NCBI GenBank assembly: GCA_031282145.1
Contig: JAITEG010000091.1
Location: 1 to 42,335 of the forward strand
Reading direction: 5' to 3'
Origin: Spirochaetaceae bacterium
GTDB taxonomy: Bacteria; Spirochaetota; Spirochaetia; Treponematales; Breznakiellaceae
DNA length: 42,335 bases
Shown: positions 26,622 through 34,867 of the stretch, piece after piece
Position numbering within the stretch: the stretch's first letter is position 1
How the letters are laid out: the number at the start of each line of letters is the position of its first letter
Program-made: the position numbers and the translations under genes
The notes under the pieces: model-generated
The model's database searches: none
Seen by the model: the letters and a program-made list of their open reading frames with translations, nothing else
What the model was told of the DNA's origin: nothing

Positions 26622-28556
26622 ATGATCGATTTTGTCCAGCTGCAACAGATCATGAAGGAAAGCCTGGAACAGGATCGGGTGATACGAACCATTGATGTGA
26701 CCGGTTCCACCCTGGAAAAAGCGGTGTCCGAGGCGGCGACCATCTTCAATCTTCCCATACGGCGTTTGGAGTACGAAATTATTGACCGGGGGTTCCCGGG
26801 GATCCTGGGAAAGGGGCAAAAGGATTGGAAAATCCGGGCCTATGAACGGGTCTTGGAGAAAAAAGACCAGGCCCCGATCCTCGAAGATGAAGAAAAAACC
26901 ATTGATGAAACCCCGGTTATTACGGATAAAGACGGCGATGCCTTTGTTCATCTTTATCCGCAAGGGGCCTTTGTCAAGGTGGTACCCCCCATAGGAAAAG
27001 GGAAGCATATCACTGAAGCCTTGGTCATGGATATACTAAAAAGCCGGGTTGTTAAGGATATTGACGTCCCCTTACTGACCAAAACCATCAAAGAAGCCGC
27101 GGGAGTCTTTGTCCAGGTAGGGGATTTTGAAAACAACCCCATAAATGACGCCTACGTTAATGTTGATATTTCCGATATGGGGATGAAAGCCTACATTAAT
27201 GTAACTCCTCCCGGTCCGGGGGGATGCGATCTCCCTCCGGAGACCATCCTCAGCTTTCTCAGGAATAGCCATGTGGTGCATGGGGTTAAAGAAGATTTTA
27301 TCCGGAGTTTCGCGGACCGGCCGGTATATAATGAAAACGTTCTTGTGGCCGAAGGTACCAAACCAAGCAGCGGCCGGGACGCCTATATTCAGTATAATTT
27401 TGAAATGGATCATTCCAAAGTGCGCCTCCGGGAAGGCTTCAACGGACAGGTGGATTTTAAGGATCTCCATATTATTCAAAACGTAGTGGAAGGGCAGCCC
27501 CTGGCCAAAAAAATACCCCCGGAACTGGGAAGTCCGGGGATGACCGTAAACGGCAAGGTGATCCCCGCGACCAATGGCAGGGACCTGGTCCTGCCCCTGG
27601 GAAAAAATGTTCGTGTGGGGGAGGATAATCTTACCATCTTTGCCAATATAAACGGGCAAGTAGTGGAAGTAAATAACAAGATCAATGTGGAACCCGTATA
27701 CACCGTCAAGGGGAACGTGGACATCAAAACCGGAAATATTATTTTTCTAGGGACGGTGGTGGTGACCGGTAATGTGGATGCCGGGTTTTCCGTCAAAGCG
27801 GCGGGGAACATAGAGATCCACGGTACGGTGGAGAAGGCGGAACTGGATGCGGAGGGAGATATTATTGTTCATCAGGGTATCACCGGTAAAGGCGCCGGTA
27901 TTGTGCGGACCGGACATTCCCTTTGGTCCCGGTTTATTGAAAACACCCACGTTGAAGCGGGAAATATGGTCGTCGTCTCCGATGGGATTATCAATTCCCA
28001 GGTTGACGCCTATAGCCGGATCTCCTGCCAGGGAAAACGGGCCCATATAGTGGGGGGACGGCTCAGGGCCATCGATGAGATCATCGCGGGAACCCTGGGA
28101 AGCCCTACCAGCGGGACTGAGACTATCTGTGAAGTAGGTTTTGATCCCAAATATAAAGAAAAACTGGGGATATTTACGGAAAACAAGGAATCCCTGGTAA
28201 AGCAGCTTGAGGAAATACGGCTTAATCTGCAAACCCTTATCAATATTAAAAAACAGCGTAAGACCCTGCCCGAAGATAAAGAGACCTTTATGAAGGAACT
28301 GATGGATAAGCGGACAGAGCTTATGGAGGAATTGCATAAAATTGACGAGAATATCAGTGAGGTTCAGGAAATACTGAATGGCATAAAAAACCGGGGACGG
28401 GTTTCCGCTTCCTCCAGGGTATATCCCGGGGTTAAGATTATCATCCGGGAGGTCAAGGAAGAGGTACGGAATGAATACAAGGCGGTAACCTTTATTCTTG
28501 AAAACGACCTGATACGGGTAGTCAAGTATGAAGAATCGGAAGAAAAAATAAGCTGA
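26622..28556 (+). CDS. DUF342/FapA family protein with Jag-N-like domain
   Basis: 644 residues. The N-terminal part (LEKAVSEAATIFNLPIRRLE, DRGFPGILGKGQKDW) matches the Jag-N type RNA-binding-associated domain. The middle (about 230-480) is the DUF342 polymer-forming beta-helix region with repeating VxGNVDxG and AxGxIxIHGTV patterns. The C-terminal 480-590 is coiled coil. Such FapA-like proteins are cytoplasmic or membrane-linked scaffolds, and spirochetes keep one next to fliA. The biochemical function is not known. Confidence 0.85.
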   Translation: MIDFVQLQQIMKESLEQDRVIRTIDVTGSTLEKAVSEAATIFNLPIRRLEYEIIDRGFPGILGKGQKDWKIRAYERVLEKKDQAPILEDEEKTIDETPVITDKDGDAFVHLYPQGAFVKVVPPIGKGKHITEALVMDILKSRVVKDIDVPLLTKTIKEAAGVFVQVGDFENNPINDAYVNVDISDMGMKAYINVTPPGPGGCDLPPETILSFLRNSHVVHGVKEDFIRSFADRPVYNENVLVAEGTKPSSGRDAYIQYNFEMDHSKVRLREGFNGQVDFKDLHIIQNVVEGQPLAKKIPPELGSPGMTVNGKVIPATNGRDLVLPLGKNVRVGEDNLTIFANINGQVVEVNNKINVEPVYTVKGNVDIKTGNIIFLGTVVVTGNVDAGFSVKAAGNIEIHGTVEKAELDAEGDIIVHQGITGKGAGIVRTGHSLWSRFIENTHVEAGNMVVVSDGIINSQVDAYSRISCQGKRAHIVGGRLRAIDEIIAGTLGSPTSGTETICEVGFDPKYKEKLGIFTENKESLVKQLEEIRLNLQTLINIKKQRKTLPEDKETFMKELMDKRTELMEELHKIDENISEVQEILNGIKNRGRVSASSRVYPGVKIIIREVKEEVRNEYKAVTFILENDLIRVVKYEESEEKIS

Positions 28557-28563
28557 GGTGACC

Positions 28564-28899
28564 ATGGCTATTCAGCCGATTGACCTGCAAACCCTGTTTA
28601 CCCAACTGGACAAGGTCGGTAAAAATCAGACCGCCCAAAAGGAGGGTCTGCAAATTCAACAGGCCCTGCAGGGGGAGCAAATTCAGCGGAAGACCGAAGA
28701 GCGGATTCAATCGGTGAATGAGTCCCAGGATACCGGGGAAGGGGCCGAAACCATTAGGGATAGGTCCTCCCGGAAAAACACCGGCGAAGAGAAGCAGGGC
28801 CGGGAAGAAACCGGTGAAAACCCCCAGGATGAGAAGCCGGGGGAGCCCTTAGTATTCCGGGATCCGGATCTGGGAAGAAATATTGATGTAAGCGGCTGA
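28564..28899 (+). CDS. small charged hypothetical protein
   Basis: 111 residues from the ATG at 28564, which follows GAGGTG; a GTG two codons earlier is less likely. The sequence is rich in Gln, Glu, Lys and Gly, with a helical N-terminal 50 residues (IQPIDLQTLFTQLDKVGKNQ) and a disordered remainder. No domain is recognised. It lies between the DUF342 gene and a membrane coiled-coil gene in the tail of the fliL operon, a conserved treponemal neighbourhood. Confidence 0.65.
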   Translation: MAIQPIDLQTLFTQLDKVGKNQTAQKEGLQIQQALQGEQIQRKTEERIQSVNESQDTGEGAETIRDRSSRKNTGEEKQGREETGENPQDEKPGEPLVFRDPDLGRNIDVSG

Positions 28900-28912
28900 A
28901 AGAGGAAAATCC

Positions 28913-29503
28913 ATGTACCTATCCCTTCTTTTTTCATCGATCAGCTTGATCCTCTGCGGATTTTTTTTTGTGTTTTTTCGCGCCTATATCCGGCATAGAA
29001 CCGGGCCGGAACGGATCCTGGGGGAATTTCGGGAAGAGGCGGATAAGCTTATCGCCGAGATCGACGCCATCACCGATAGGGACGCCACCCTGGTAGCGGA
29101 ACGTATAAAAACCCTGCGGGCCCTCCTTGAGGATACGGATCGGCGGATAGCCGTGTATACCCGGGAGCTGAACCGAGAAAGAAAACAGGAAGCGGCCTAT
29201 GTTGAATTGGGACTGAAACGGTCCGTTTTACCTACCCCGGAAAAAAGAGAAGGGGAAGGCGCTCCAACCCGGCCTTTCCCGGAGGAAGGGCGGGAAGGGA
29301 AAGGGAAGGTCCCGGGAGAACCCCGTTTTATCCGGTCCCCGACGGCTATTGAGCCCAAACCCCCGTCCTTTGCCGAGCAGGTGGAAAAACTCGCCGGGGC
29401 GGGTCTTTCATCGGAGCTTATTGCGTCCCGGCTGGGAACCACCCTGGCGGAAGTGGATCTGGCCATAGCCCTGTTACATCGTAAACAAACCGAAACAAAT
29501 TGA
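28913..29503 (+). CDS. membrane-anchored coiled-coil protein with HTH-like C-terminus
   Basis: 196 residues: an N-terminal membrane helix (about 3-25), a coiled coil (about 38-100, many Glu/Arg), a Pro/Glu/Gly-rich linker, and a C-terminal helix-turn-helix-like segment (LAGAGLSSELIASRLGTTLA then EVDLAIALL). The arrangement resembles the DUF6115/DUF2802 proteins found near fliA and flhG in other motile bacteria. It is the last gene of the + flagellar operon and ends 17 bp from the convergent motB stop, with no terminator visible. Confidence 0.7.
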   Translation: MYLSLLFSSISLILCGFFFVFFRAYIRHRTGPERILGEFREEADKLIAEIDAITDRDATLVAERIKTLRALLEDTDRRIAVYTRELNRERKQEAAYVELGLKRSVLPTPEKREGEGAPTRPFPEEGREGKGKVPGEPRFIRSPTAIEPKPPSFAEQVEKLAGAGLSSELIASRLGTTLAEVDLAIALLHRKQTETN

Positions 29504-29520
29504 GAGAGAAGCGGCGCCCC

Positions 29521-30249
29521 TTATAAATGCCCATCGTCCAGGATGATCACGTCTACCCGCCGGTTATAGGCCATGCCTTCGGGGGTATCGTCCCGGCTTA
29601 TGGGCATGGTGGCGGCGAATCCCGCCACCTGAAAGCGGTTTTCATCGACCCCGATATCGGTAAGATAATGGAGGACCGCGAGGGACCGGGCGGTGGACAG
29701 TTCCCAATTAGACGGCCAGGGTCCGTTGGGATCGGTGTCTTCCGAATCGGTATGTCCCTCAATTCTGAATTTTCTGCCCCGTACTTCGTCGGATTCCAGG
29801 AGGGTCCCCAGGCGGAGCAGGATATCCCGGGTTTCTTCTATGTTGATGACCGCGCTGGCGGGGCCGAAAAAAGCGTCCGAGGCAAGGCTTATGATGATGC
29901 CCCGTTCATCCTGGGTAACCTTGACCTTGTTCGACCGGATTTCCGGGTTAAAAAGGCTGGTCGCCCGGCGGAGGGCGGTTCCCAGAACCCGGCCCCGCAC
30001 CTGGGCGGGGAGGGACATAATGGTATTGCCCAAATCAGCGCTTTTACCCACGGACAGGGTATTGCCCCCGGTGGAAGCCCCCATGCCGATGTTGTTCAGG
30101 TTGGAAATCATCGCCGCGAGCTGGGTAATGTCCACCTCGTCGGGATTGAAAAGCGCCACAAAGAAGCAAAGCATGAGGGTAACCATATCCGAGTACGTTA
30201 CGATCCATTCGCTGGTGACTCCCCCTTCGTCCCGTTTCTTTCTTGCCAT
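29521..30249 (-). CDS. motB: flagellar stator protein MotB
   Basis: 242 residues. The plug/membrane region starts after about residue 14, and the proton-channel aspartate is Asp21 in TYSDMVTLMLCFF. The C-terminal OmpA-like peptidoglycan-binding domain contains FRIEGHTDSED and NWELSTARSLAVLHYL. With MotA it forms the torque-generating ion channel. It starts 3 bp after motA. In other spirochetes fliL follows; here the next gene is convergent. Confidence 0.95.
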   Translation of the reverse strand: MARKKRDEGGVTSEWIVTYSDMVTLMLCFFVALFNPDEVDITQLAAMISNLNNIGMGASTGGNTLSVGKSADLGNTIMSLPAQVRGRVLGTALRRATSLFNPEIRSNKVKVTQDERGIIISLASDAFFGPASAVINIEETRDILLRLGTLLESDEVRGRKFRIEGHTDSEDTDPNGPWPSNWELSTARSLAVLHYLTDIGVDENRFQVAGFAATMPISRDDTPEGMAYNRRVDVIILDDGHL

Positions 30250-30252
30250 ACC

Positions 30253-31035
30253 CTAGTCCTTGAGTACTTCCGCTTCCACGGCCTTGCGATCCGCGGGAGT
30301 AAGGTAGGAGAGGAGTTTCATCGCCAGGATCCGGGGGTTGTCCCCGGCCTGGATAGAAAGGATCCCCTCAATCTCCATTTCCTTAACCGTGGCTTCCCGG
30401 CCGTCGAAGGCCTTGAGCTTGCCCCCCCAGGGGATCAAGAGGAGGTTTGCCATCATAGAGCCGTAGAGGGTAGTGATCAGGGCGACGGCCATATTGGGGC
30501 CCAGGGCGCTTTTGTCTTCCAGGTTCTTTAACATACCGATAAGACCGATAACGGTCCCCAGCATCCCAAGACCTGGGGCCAGGGTACCCCACATATTGAT
30601 CGATGAGAGCTTCCCGGCATGCCGTTCCTGCATCTGATTAACTTCATTTTCCATGAGGGCCCTGATAATTTCCGCATCCACGCCGTCCACCACCAGTCGC
30701 ATTCCCTTTTTGATAAACTCATCGTCCAGATCTTCCAGTTCTTCTTCCAGGGCCAAAAGACCCTCCCGGCGGGCCTTTTCCGACATGGTCATAAGCTTGG
30801 TAATGAGCCCTCGCTCATTAAAATTCGGAATTTTAAAGGTAAGGCTTATGGTACCGAAAATGCCCAGAGCATTGGGGATGCTGCTGAAGGTAAACAGGGC
30901 GAAATAAGAACCCAACACCACGATTAACACCGAGGGAATGTCCACGAAGGTTAAAAGACCGGTTCCTCCGGTGATGATTCCCAGGGCCACCATGCCGAGA
31001 CAGCCGGCTATACCTATTATTGTCGATAAATCCAT
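30253..31035 (-). CDS. motA: flagellar stator protein MotA
   Basis: 260 residues with four membrane segments: two near the N-terminus (1-55) and two near 145-205, including PGLGMLGTVIGLIGML and MAVALITTLYGSMMANLLLIP. The charged cytoplasmic loop (about 75-140) contacts the rotor. It is paired with motB. Its leader contains the repeated two-hairpin element also found upstream of flgE. Confidence 0.95.
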   Translation of the reverse strand: MDLSTIIGIAGCLGMVALGIITGGTGLLTFVDIPSVLIVVLGSYFALFTFSSIPNALGIFGTISLTFKIPNFNERGLITKLMTMSEKARREGLLALEEELEDLDDEFIKKGMRLVVDGVDAEIIRALMENEVNQMQERHAGKLSSINMWGTLAPGLGMLGTVIGLIGMLKNLEDKSALGPNMAVALITTLYGSMMANLLLIPWGGKLKAFDGREATVKEMEIEGILSIQAGDNPRILAMKLLSYLTPADRKAVEAEVLKD

Positions 31036-31055
31036 ACTCTCTTACTTCTCCTACA

Positions 31056-31119
31056 GGCGGCGGTATCGCCGCCGACGTATAATCGGACAATAACCCGCAG
31101 GGTTACAATCCGCGGGATT
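31056..31119 (-). repeat. two-hairpin intergenic element, copy A (motA leader)
   Basis: Stem GGCGGCG-GTAT-CGCCGCC at 31056-31073, a 16-17-bp connector (ACGTATAATCGGACAA), then stem TAACCC-GCA-GGGTTA at 31091-31105. A third small stem AATCC-GCG-GGATT follows at 31107-31119. It lies in the flbD-motA gap, directly upstream of the motA ribosome site on the minus-strand transcript. Copy B is upstream of flgE, with 13 of 16 connector bases identical. Confidence 0.75.
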
Positions 31120-31124
31120 ACTGC

Positions 31125-31322
31125 TTACTCCTCATTCTTAAAAGCGCCGATTTGACGACGGTACGCGATAATGCTTTCAAGAATCTCGGAAACCTGTTCA
31201 CGTACTATAACATGCTTGCCCGACAACATAAGCAGGGTCGTATCGGGGTGGACCTCGATCGATTCAATTTGGTGGGGGTTTATATAATATTCTTTTCCAT
31301 CAAGCCGGGTTACTTTTATCAT
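31125..31322 (-). CDS. flbD: FlbD-type small flagellar protein
   Basis: 65 residues, the usual size. It matches the small spirochete/Firmicute FlbD family (IKVTRLDGKEYYINPHQIES, then SGKHVIVREQVSEIL), which is unrelated to the Caulobacter NtrC-type FlbD. Its place between flgE and motA is universal in spirochetes; the function is unknown. No Shine-Dalgarno is visible before the ATG, and a potential pseudoknot lies just upstream. Confidence 0.93.
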   Translation of the reverse strand: MIKVTRLDGKEYYINPHQIESIEVHPDTTLLMLSGKHVIVREQVSEILESIIAYRRQIGAFKNEE

Positions 31323-31340
31323 TTCATTTGATGAGGAATG

Positions 31341-31380
31341 GGGGGGAACGGTGAGGAGGGAACCCCCCGTTAACTCACCG
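31341..31380 (-). promoter_or_regulatory. potential H-type pseudoknot between flgE and flbD
   Basis: Two perfect helices interleave: GGGGGG (31341-31346) with CCCCCC (31363-31368), and CGGTGAG (31349-31355) with CTCACCG (31374-31380). Connecting loops would be 2, 7 and 5 nt. On the minus-strand mRNA this falls after the flgE stop and about 20 nt before flbD, which lacks a clear ribosome site. Confidence 0.4.
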
Positions 31381-31401
31381 CCCGGCCCTCACTACCGCCT
31401 C

Positions 31402-32808
31402 CTATCTCTTCAGGGTTAACACTTCCTGCAATAACTGATCCGCGGTCTGAATGGTCCGGGAATTTGCCTGGAAGCCCCGCTGAGTTACGATCATATCCAC
31501 AAACTGTTCGGAGAGGTCAACATTGGACATTTCCAGGGTACCGGCGATGATCTTACCCTTCCCTGCGACACCTGAAGGACCGATATTGGCGGTGCCGGAG
31601 TTATTGGATACCACAAAGTTATTGCTTCCCGCCTTTTCGAGGCCTCCCTGGTTGGCGAAGCTGGCCAGGGCGACCTGTCCCAAGGTCCGGTTAGTGCCGT
31701 TGGAGAAAACCCCCGTAATAACCCCGCTCTGGTCGATCTTGAAGTTATCCAGGTACCCCATGGTATTTCCGTCCTGCTCGGTCATTTTTGAAGAACTGGC
31801 CTCGGCGTACTGGGTAATGGAGTTGGTTAATCCCCCCACGGTCCCGAGGTTCAGGGTAAATCCCTGACGGACGGGGGCGCCGTCGGCCCCCACCGTGGCG
31901 GTCTGGACGTCGTAGGCCACGTTCATGATCACCGGGGTCCCCGGATCCGTGCCGGAGAGGTTCCCCGCCCCGTCGGCGGCGTTGAGGATGGTCCCCAGGT
32001 TGGAGAAGTTAACCGTAAAGGTATTGGGCCCTCCCGCGGCGGGGGCGTCCGCCCCGAGGCCTATGGCGGCGTTGGTGGCCACCGGGTTTTCGGGGTCCAC
32101 GGTAACCACGGCGTTCCAACTGTTGTTGACCCCCGGGACCCGGGTAAACACCAGCTGCAGGGTGTGTTCATCCCCGAAGGTATCGAAGACCTTGATCTGC
32201 TCGTTCCAGCTCCCCTCCCGGACCTGGAGCGCCGTGGGGTTCTCGGGGATCTCGATGGTCCTTTTGTCCAGGTTACAGGCGAAGTTGACGTTGGTGGTGG
32301 CCCGGGCGGCGTCTTTTGCCCCCACGGGGATGATGAGGTCTTCCACATCCCGGGAGACGTCGATAAACTGAACGCCATCCACATCCTGAGCCATCCAGCC
32401 CTGGACCCGCATCCCATTGGCGGGGTTCACGAGGAGCCCCCCCTCGTCCAGGCCGAAATTCCCTGCCCGGGTGAAATAGGACTTGTCTCCTTCTTTGAGG
32501 ACAAAAAATCCCGTGCCCGAGATCGCCAGGTCCGTCTGGACCCCGGTGGTCTGGAGGGACCCCTGGATATGAATGGTGTCGATGGAGGCCACCGACATCC
32601 CGAGCCCTACTTCCCGGGGGTTTACCCCCCCCAGGTCCTCGGTAGGCCGGGAGGCGCCCTGCAACTGCTGGTAGATCATATCCTGAAAATTAACCCGGTT
32701 CCGCTTAAACCCGGTGGTATTGACATTGGCGATATTATTACCGACCACATCCATCCTGGTCTGATGGTTCTGCAGTCCCGAAACGCCTGAAAACAACGAT
32801 CGCATCAT
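31402..32808 (-). CDS. flgE: flagellar hook protein FlgE
   Basis: 468 residues from the first of two ATGs (32808), 8 nt after GAGGAG. The N-terminal rod motif is [20 protein letters not shown] and the C-terminal one is [20 protein letters not shown], framing the hook domains. With this start, Lys165 (VGAKDAA) and Cys178 (NVNFACNL) fall exactly at the numbers of the T. denticola lysinoalanine cross-link, which covalently joins hook subunits in spirochetes. The match supports both the start choice and cross-linking here. Confidence 0.96.
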   Translation of the reverse strand: MMRSLFSGVSGLQNHQTRMDVVGNNIANVNTTGFKRNRVNFQDMIYQQLQGASRPTEDLGGVNPREVGLGMSVASIDTIHIQGSLQTTGVQTDLAISGTGFFVLKEGDKSYFTRAGNFGLDEGGLLVNPANGMRVQGWMAQDVDGVQFIDVSRDVEDLIIPVGAKDAARATTNVNFACNLDKRTIEIPENPTALQVREGSWNEQIKVFDTFGDEHTLQLVFTRVPGVNNSWNAVVTVDPENPVATNAAIGLGADAPAAGGPNTFTVNFSNLGTILNAADGAGNLSGTDPGTPVIMNVAYDVQTATVGADGAPVRQGFTLNLGTVGGLTNSITQYAEASSSKMTEQDGNTMGYLDNFKIDQSGVITGVFSNGTNRTLGQVALASFANQGGLEKAGSNNFVVSNNSGTANIGPSGVAGKGKIIAGTLEMSNVDLSEQFVDMIVTQRGFQANSRTIQTADQLLQEVLTLKR

Positions 32809-32828
32809 AGTGATCACTCCTCTAATAA

Positions 32829-32877
32829 GCGGCCGTGCAGCCGCCAACGTTTAATGGGACAGTAACCCTTCGGGTTA
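32829..32877 (-). repeat. two-hairpin intergenic element, copy B (flgE leader)
   Basis: Stem GCGGC-N6-GCCGC at 32829-32844, the connector ACGTTTAATGGGACAG (32847-32862), then stem TAACCC-TTC-GGGTTA at 32863-32877. Spacing, orientation and connector match copy A at 31056-31105. On the minus-strand mRNA it lies just upstream of the flgE ribosome site. The loops differ while the stems are kept, which suggests selection on structure. Confidence 0.75.
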
Positions 32878-32895
32878 CCACCCACTCTTCTAACC

Positions 32896-33336
32896 CTATT
32901 CCTCAAATACCTTGGTCACTTCTTCCCAGGGATAATAGGTTCCATTGACCAAAATCTCGGGTTTTCCGCCCCGGCTGACCGCCTTGACCGTACCCTGGAC
33001 GACCTTGTCCCCTTCGTTGAGTTCTACCGATTTTCCCAGGGAAGAAGCGGCTTCGCTCTGGGTAAAGAGTTCCGCCAGGCGGCTAAAATCATTGGCCATG
33101 CTGGTCATTTGTTGCAGAGTATTAAGCTGGGCCATCTGGGAAATGAATTCCCGGTCCTCCATGGGGGCGGTCGGGTCCTGATGGGAAAGCTGCGCCAGGA
33201 GGAGGGTTAAAAATTCGTCCTTCCCCAGATCCTTTACCGGGGTTTTACCGTTAAATAATTGTTTATTGAGCCGATCCGCTTCCAGGGCCCGGGCGGTCCG
33301 TTCCTGGGGACTCATCTCAAATCGAAGTTCATTCAT
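32896..33336 (-). CDS. flgD: flagellar hook assembly scaffold FlgD, short form
   Basis: 146 residues, shorter than the 220-230 of enteric FlgD. It keeps the N-terminal FlgD motif (LGKDEFLTLLLAQLSHQDPT, FISQMAQLNTLQQM) that caps the growing hook, and a short SH3-like end (VELNEGDKVVQGTVKAVSRG), but lacks the C-terminal Ig/tudor-like domains. Short FlgD is common in spirochetes. It lies 22 bp after fliK. Confidence 0.92.
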   Translation of the reverse strand: MNELRFEMSPQERTARALEADRLNKQLFNGKTPVKDLGKDEFLTLLLAQLSHQDPTAPMEDREFISQMAQLNTLQQMTSMANDFSRLAELFTQSEAASSLGKSVELNEGDKVVQGTVKAVSRGGKPEILVNGTYYPWEEVTKVFEE

Positions 33337-33358
33337 AGCTTAACTCCTCAAATGCCGG

Positions 33359-34783
33359 TTATACCAGCATATTTACCGGCCCGGAGGCCGCCGGATCCCC
33401 GGGGCTTCCGCTTATTGCCAAAAGATCCCCCGCGGACTCATAACCGGAAACCGCCAGGTGAAGGCGCTCGGAAAAGAAGGGGCTCGCCTCCTCTCCTTTC
33501 CCCTGGGGATTTCCCCGGTCGCCTCCATTATCGGAACTGACCGACAACTCGATGCTGGCCCCGTTAAAACCCGAATCCTTGAGGGCCTGTTCCAGGGACG
33601 CTATTTCCCTTTCAAAAGCCCGCAGGGCCTCGTTACTTTCTACGATGATCCGCCCCGCTATCTTGTTTTCGGCCATTTCCAGACGTATCTTTACATTTCC
33701 CAGGGATTCCGGTTTAAGGGTGAGCCGGATGAGACCCGCCCCGCCGTCCTTGAGGATGATCGATGCCTGCTGGACAATATCGTCCCCGAGGCCTCCCCGG
33801 AGTTCCCCAGCGAGGATCTCCTCAAAGGCCCGGGAGGGAGCGCTGCCCCCGGTGGAAAGACCCTCTCCCACGGCCCTGCCGCCTCCGGGGAGTTCCAGGC
33901 GGAGTTCCACTTCCCGGATTGTCCCGGGGGCCTCTCCCGGCAGGGCGGGACCGCGGGCGAGGGGAACCTCCGGGGCCGTCCTCTGGTCCCGGACTTCCAG
34001 TTCCACCCTATCCCGGCGTTTATCCCGTAGGCCGGGATCGTTCCGCCGGGAATTGGCGGGACCGGTTTTTTCCGCTTCTCCGGAAGGTTTTTCCACTGTC
34101 CGGGCAAGGCGGACCGCCGCCGCTTCCGTTTCCCCGGTAAGCCGCAGGGACGCCTCCCCCGGATCCCGGCGGGCCGCGGCGGCCTTCCGATCCCGGGGTG
34201 AGGCGTCTTCCTCAAGCCCCTCAGGGCCTCCCGCGCTTTGCGGGCCCGGCGGCTTTATCTCCGCGAAAAGGACCGGCGTCTCCACGGTAAACTCCCCGGA
34301 AGGGGGGGGGAAATCCTCAGGGCCTGTTTCTTGCGGGGGGACTTCCCCGGGATCGGTTTGGGGAAAAAGGGAAAAAGCCGCGGCAAAAGCCGCCGCCTCA
34401 GCCGTCGTGTCTTGCCCTTCTTCGGTTTGCTCCAGGGGGAATAGGCCGACCTTTTCACCGGGGAGGGCTTCTTGGACCAAAAGCACCGGCGTTTCTTTTT
34501 TCCGGAGCTGTTCATCCCCCGGGGAAAGGGGCGCTTTCTTTACCCACCGGGGATTGGTTTTCTTTATGGAAGCGTTTTCCCCGTCCCCTTCGGGAGCTTC
34601 ACCGGGGAGTAACGAAGGATCTTCCGTCTCCGCGATCTGGCGCGCCCCCGGTGGACGGGTTTTGGAATTACGAAGCAGTCCCTCAAGGAGCTTGGAAAAC
34701 ACCCCGAGCTTATCCTGGCGCATGATTTTTGGGGCCTGGCCCTCCTGAGGACTTTCTGAACTTAACTGGGGGGATATTTGCAT
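33359..34783 (-). CDS. fliK: flagellar hook-length control protein FliK
   Basis: 474 residues from the ATG at 34783, because the GAGGAGG ribosome site lies between it and an earlier ATG. A long, low-complexity Pro/Glu/Gly/Arg-rich ruler region fills about 1-330, and the conserved C-terminal Flg_hook domain follows (LIRLTLKPESLGNVKIRLEM, LRAFEREIASLEQALKDSGF). It measures hook length and triggers the FlhB switch. A run of nine C (coding sense; plus 34302-34310, G) encodes a proline triplet and could be slippage-prone. Confidence 0.9.
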   Translation of the reverse strand: MQISPQLSSESPQEGQAPKIMRQDKLGVFSKLLEGLLRNSKTRPPGARQIAETEDPSLLPGEAPEGDGENASIKKTNPRWVKKAPLSPGDEQLRKKETPVLLVQEALPGEKVGLFPLEQTEEGQDTTAEAAAFAAAFSLFPQTDPGEVPPQETGPEDFPPPSGEFTVETPVLFAEIKPPGPQSAGGPEGLEEDASPRDRKAAAARRDPGEASLRLTGETEAAAVRLARTVEKPSGEAEKTGPANSRRNDPGLRDKRRDRVELEVRDQRTAPEVPLARGPALPGEAPGTIREVELRLELPGGGRAVGEGLSTGGSAPSRAFEEILAGELRGGLGDDIVQQASIILKDGGAGLIRLTLKPESLGNVKIRLEMAENKIAGRIIVESNEALRAFEREIASLEQALKDSGFNGASIELSVSSDNGGDRGNPQGKGEEASPFFSERLHLAVSGYESAGDLLAISGSPGDPAASGPVNMLV

Positions 34784-34867
34784 CACCGCCCGGCCTCCTC
34801 TCATGTAGAACCTTCCGGAGGCCCGGGGGCCGCGGACAAGCCGCCGGCCGTATGTTTGCGCAGCGCC

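Noticed and set aside
29527-30531. 334-codon open frame on the + strand opposite motB and motA
   Set aside because: It is a shadow of two unmistakable genes and has no domain.
33552-34748. 398-codon open frame on the + strand opposite fliK
   Set aside because: It is antisense to a conserved gene with a clear FliK C-terminus, is Ser/Pro/Arg-rich as expected from a GC-rich shadow frame, and has no ribosome site.
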